In this document: in pieces, positions 4,990 through 5,644 of the stretch
Position numbering within the stretch: the first letter of the stretch is position 1
How the letters are laid out: each line of letters starts with the position of its first letter
DNA from: an uncultured Bacillota bacterium
Lineage (GTDB): Bacteria; Bacillota; Clostridia; Christensenellales; UBA1242
Length of the DNA: 5,644 nt
Reading direction: 5' to 3'
Assembly (NCBI GenBank): GCA_947090235.1
Contig: CAMUNJ010000053.1
Coordinates: forward strand, 1 to 5,644
Made by a program: the position numbers and the translations under genes
Notes under the pieces: generated by a model
Seen by the model: the letters and a program-made list of their open reading frames with translations, nothing else
Told to the model about the DNA's origin: nothing
Databases searched by the model: none

Positions 4990-5644
4990 ATTGTCCGTCT
5001 TGCTCCGTGTTGCCAGAAGATTTTTTTTGATTTGTTTGAACATTTTCATTCTCAATATTTTTATCAACGTGGTGAGTATACTGCTCAATTAAATCGTGAA
5101 TTTCTTTAAAGGAACTTTTTCCTAAACTTTTTATTTGAAGAAGTTCTTCATCCGTCTTTCCCGCTAACTCCTTAAAAGAATTTATATTTGCCCTTTTTAA
5201 GCAACGATATGCTATAACACTTAAATTCATGTCCTCCAAACGAATATCTCCTTCTTTTGCCATTCTGATACGTTCTTGTTTTTCTAATTCAAGCCTCTCT
5301 TGTTTTTCTTTCAATTCTTCTTCCGGTAAAGCATAATCTTTTATAACACTTTGATTGTCGTTCTTTCTAAGTTTCTTGAAAGCCTCCATTTCAATCTGTC
5401 GAGCACACTCTCTTGTAATTCCATTTATATTCGCAATATCTTGCAATGTATGAGGTTTCCCATCTAATCCATAATGAAGTCTTATAACTCCCTCCTCTTT
5501 CGGTGTTAATCTTGAAAGTATTTCTTGCGTAGCTTTAACATAATCGTCCCCATATCTAAGAACCTCACGCCCTAATATAGATTCCCCAAGAAATATATAA
5601 CTTTGCCTTATAAGTTCTTCCTTCGTTAACTCTTTTTTATCATT
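4988..5644 (-). CDS. Sigma-70 region 4 fused to RNA polymerase alpha C-terminal domain (N-terminus cut by window edge)
   Basis: The frame is open from the right edge to TAA 4988, giving 218 visible residues; the start lies outside. Residues about 46-93 are a sigma-70 region 4 helix-turn-helix: LTPKEEGVIRLHYGLDGKP, then TLQDIANINGITRECARQIE and MEAFKKLR. The arginine, glutamate, arginine and glutamine matching E. coli sigma-70 R584, E585, R588 and Q589, which contact the -35 box, are kept. A highly charged, probably helical linker follows (about 107-133). Residues 136-189 match the alpha subunit C-terminal domain: DMNLSV, RCLKRANINSFKELAGKTDE, ELLQIKSLGKSSFKEIHDLI. A polar Asn/Gln/Lys-rich tail ends the protein. 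It is probably a transcription regulator or an unusual sigma-like factor acting with RNA polymerase; whether sigma regions 2 and 3 exist upstream is not visible. An internal TTG at 5446 would cut region 4 in half and is not the start. Confidence 0.85.
   Translation of the reverse strand, partial: NDKKELTKEELIRQSYIFLGESILGREVLRYGDDYVKATQEILSRLTPKEEGVIRLHYGLDGKPHTLQDIANINGITRECARQIEMEAFKKLRKNDNQSVIKDYALPEEELKEKQERLELEKQERIRMAKEGDIRLEDMNLSVIAYRCLKRANINSFKELAGKTDEELLQIKSLGKSSFKEIHDLIEQYTHHVDKNIENENVQTNQKKSSGNTEQDGQ

Noticed and set aside
4988..5446. Treating TTG 5446 as the start of a 152-residue protein
   Set aside because: The frame continues upstream to the window edge and the upstream 66 codons encode the first half of sigma region 4, so the gene is truncated by the window rather than starting there.

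Overview
The window is AT-rich and reads like the chromosome of an uncultured low-GC Bacillota, probably of the Clostridia. The pointers are strong AAGGAGG-type ribosome binding sites, GTG and TTG as possible start codons, short or overlapping gene junctions and the protein families present. There are no in-frame TGA codons in the genes I translated, so the code looks standard. No taxon can be fixed from this window alone.

Left part (1-1993, minus strand): a compact three-gene run of phage-head type. Reading leftwards there is a short gene resembling the C-terminal half of small terminase subunits, a 73-residue cysteine-rich gene, and a P22-type portal protein that leaves the window at base 1. 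The genes overlap by 11-14 bases and sit behind one recognisable promoter. No large terminase lies between the first gene and the portal, so this is not the usual TerS-TerL-portal order. It could be a prophage edge, a satellite or a domesticated packaging element.

Middle part (2030-4617): a divergent promoter drives a two-gene ABC importer operon (ATPase, then permease, SsuBC/TauBC/ThiYZ type) with no substrate-binding protein in view. Converging on it is a YkvI-family membrane protein gene whose last 96 bases overlap the end of the permease gene on the other strand. A perfect 9-bp inverted repeat lies in the 5' part of the YkvI-like gene.

Right part (4649-5644): a 98-residue protein with 14 cysteines, preceded by a very strong ribosome binding site, reads rightwards. 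It shares a bidirectional terminator with the most interesting gene of the window, which comes in from the right edge on the minus strand. That protein joins a sigma-70 region 4 helix-turn-helix to an RNA polymerase alpha C-terminal domain through a charged linker. The sigma -35 contact residues are kept, while the central DNA-binding arginine of the alpha domain is replaced.

The phage genes, the importer, the YkvI-like protein, the cysteine-rich protein and the sigma/alpha hybrid look like separate transcription units. Nothing in the sequence ties them into one pathway.
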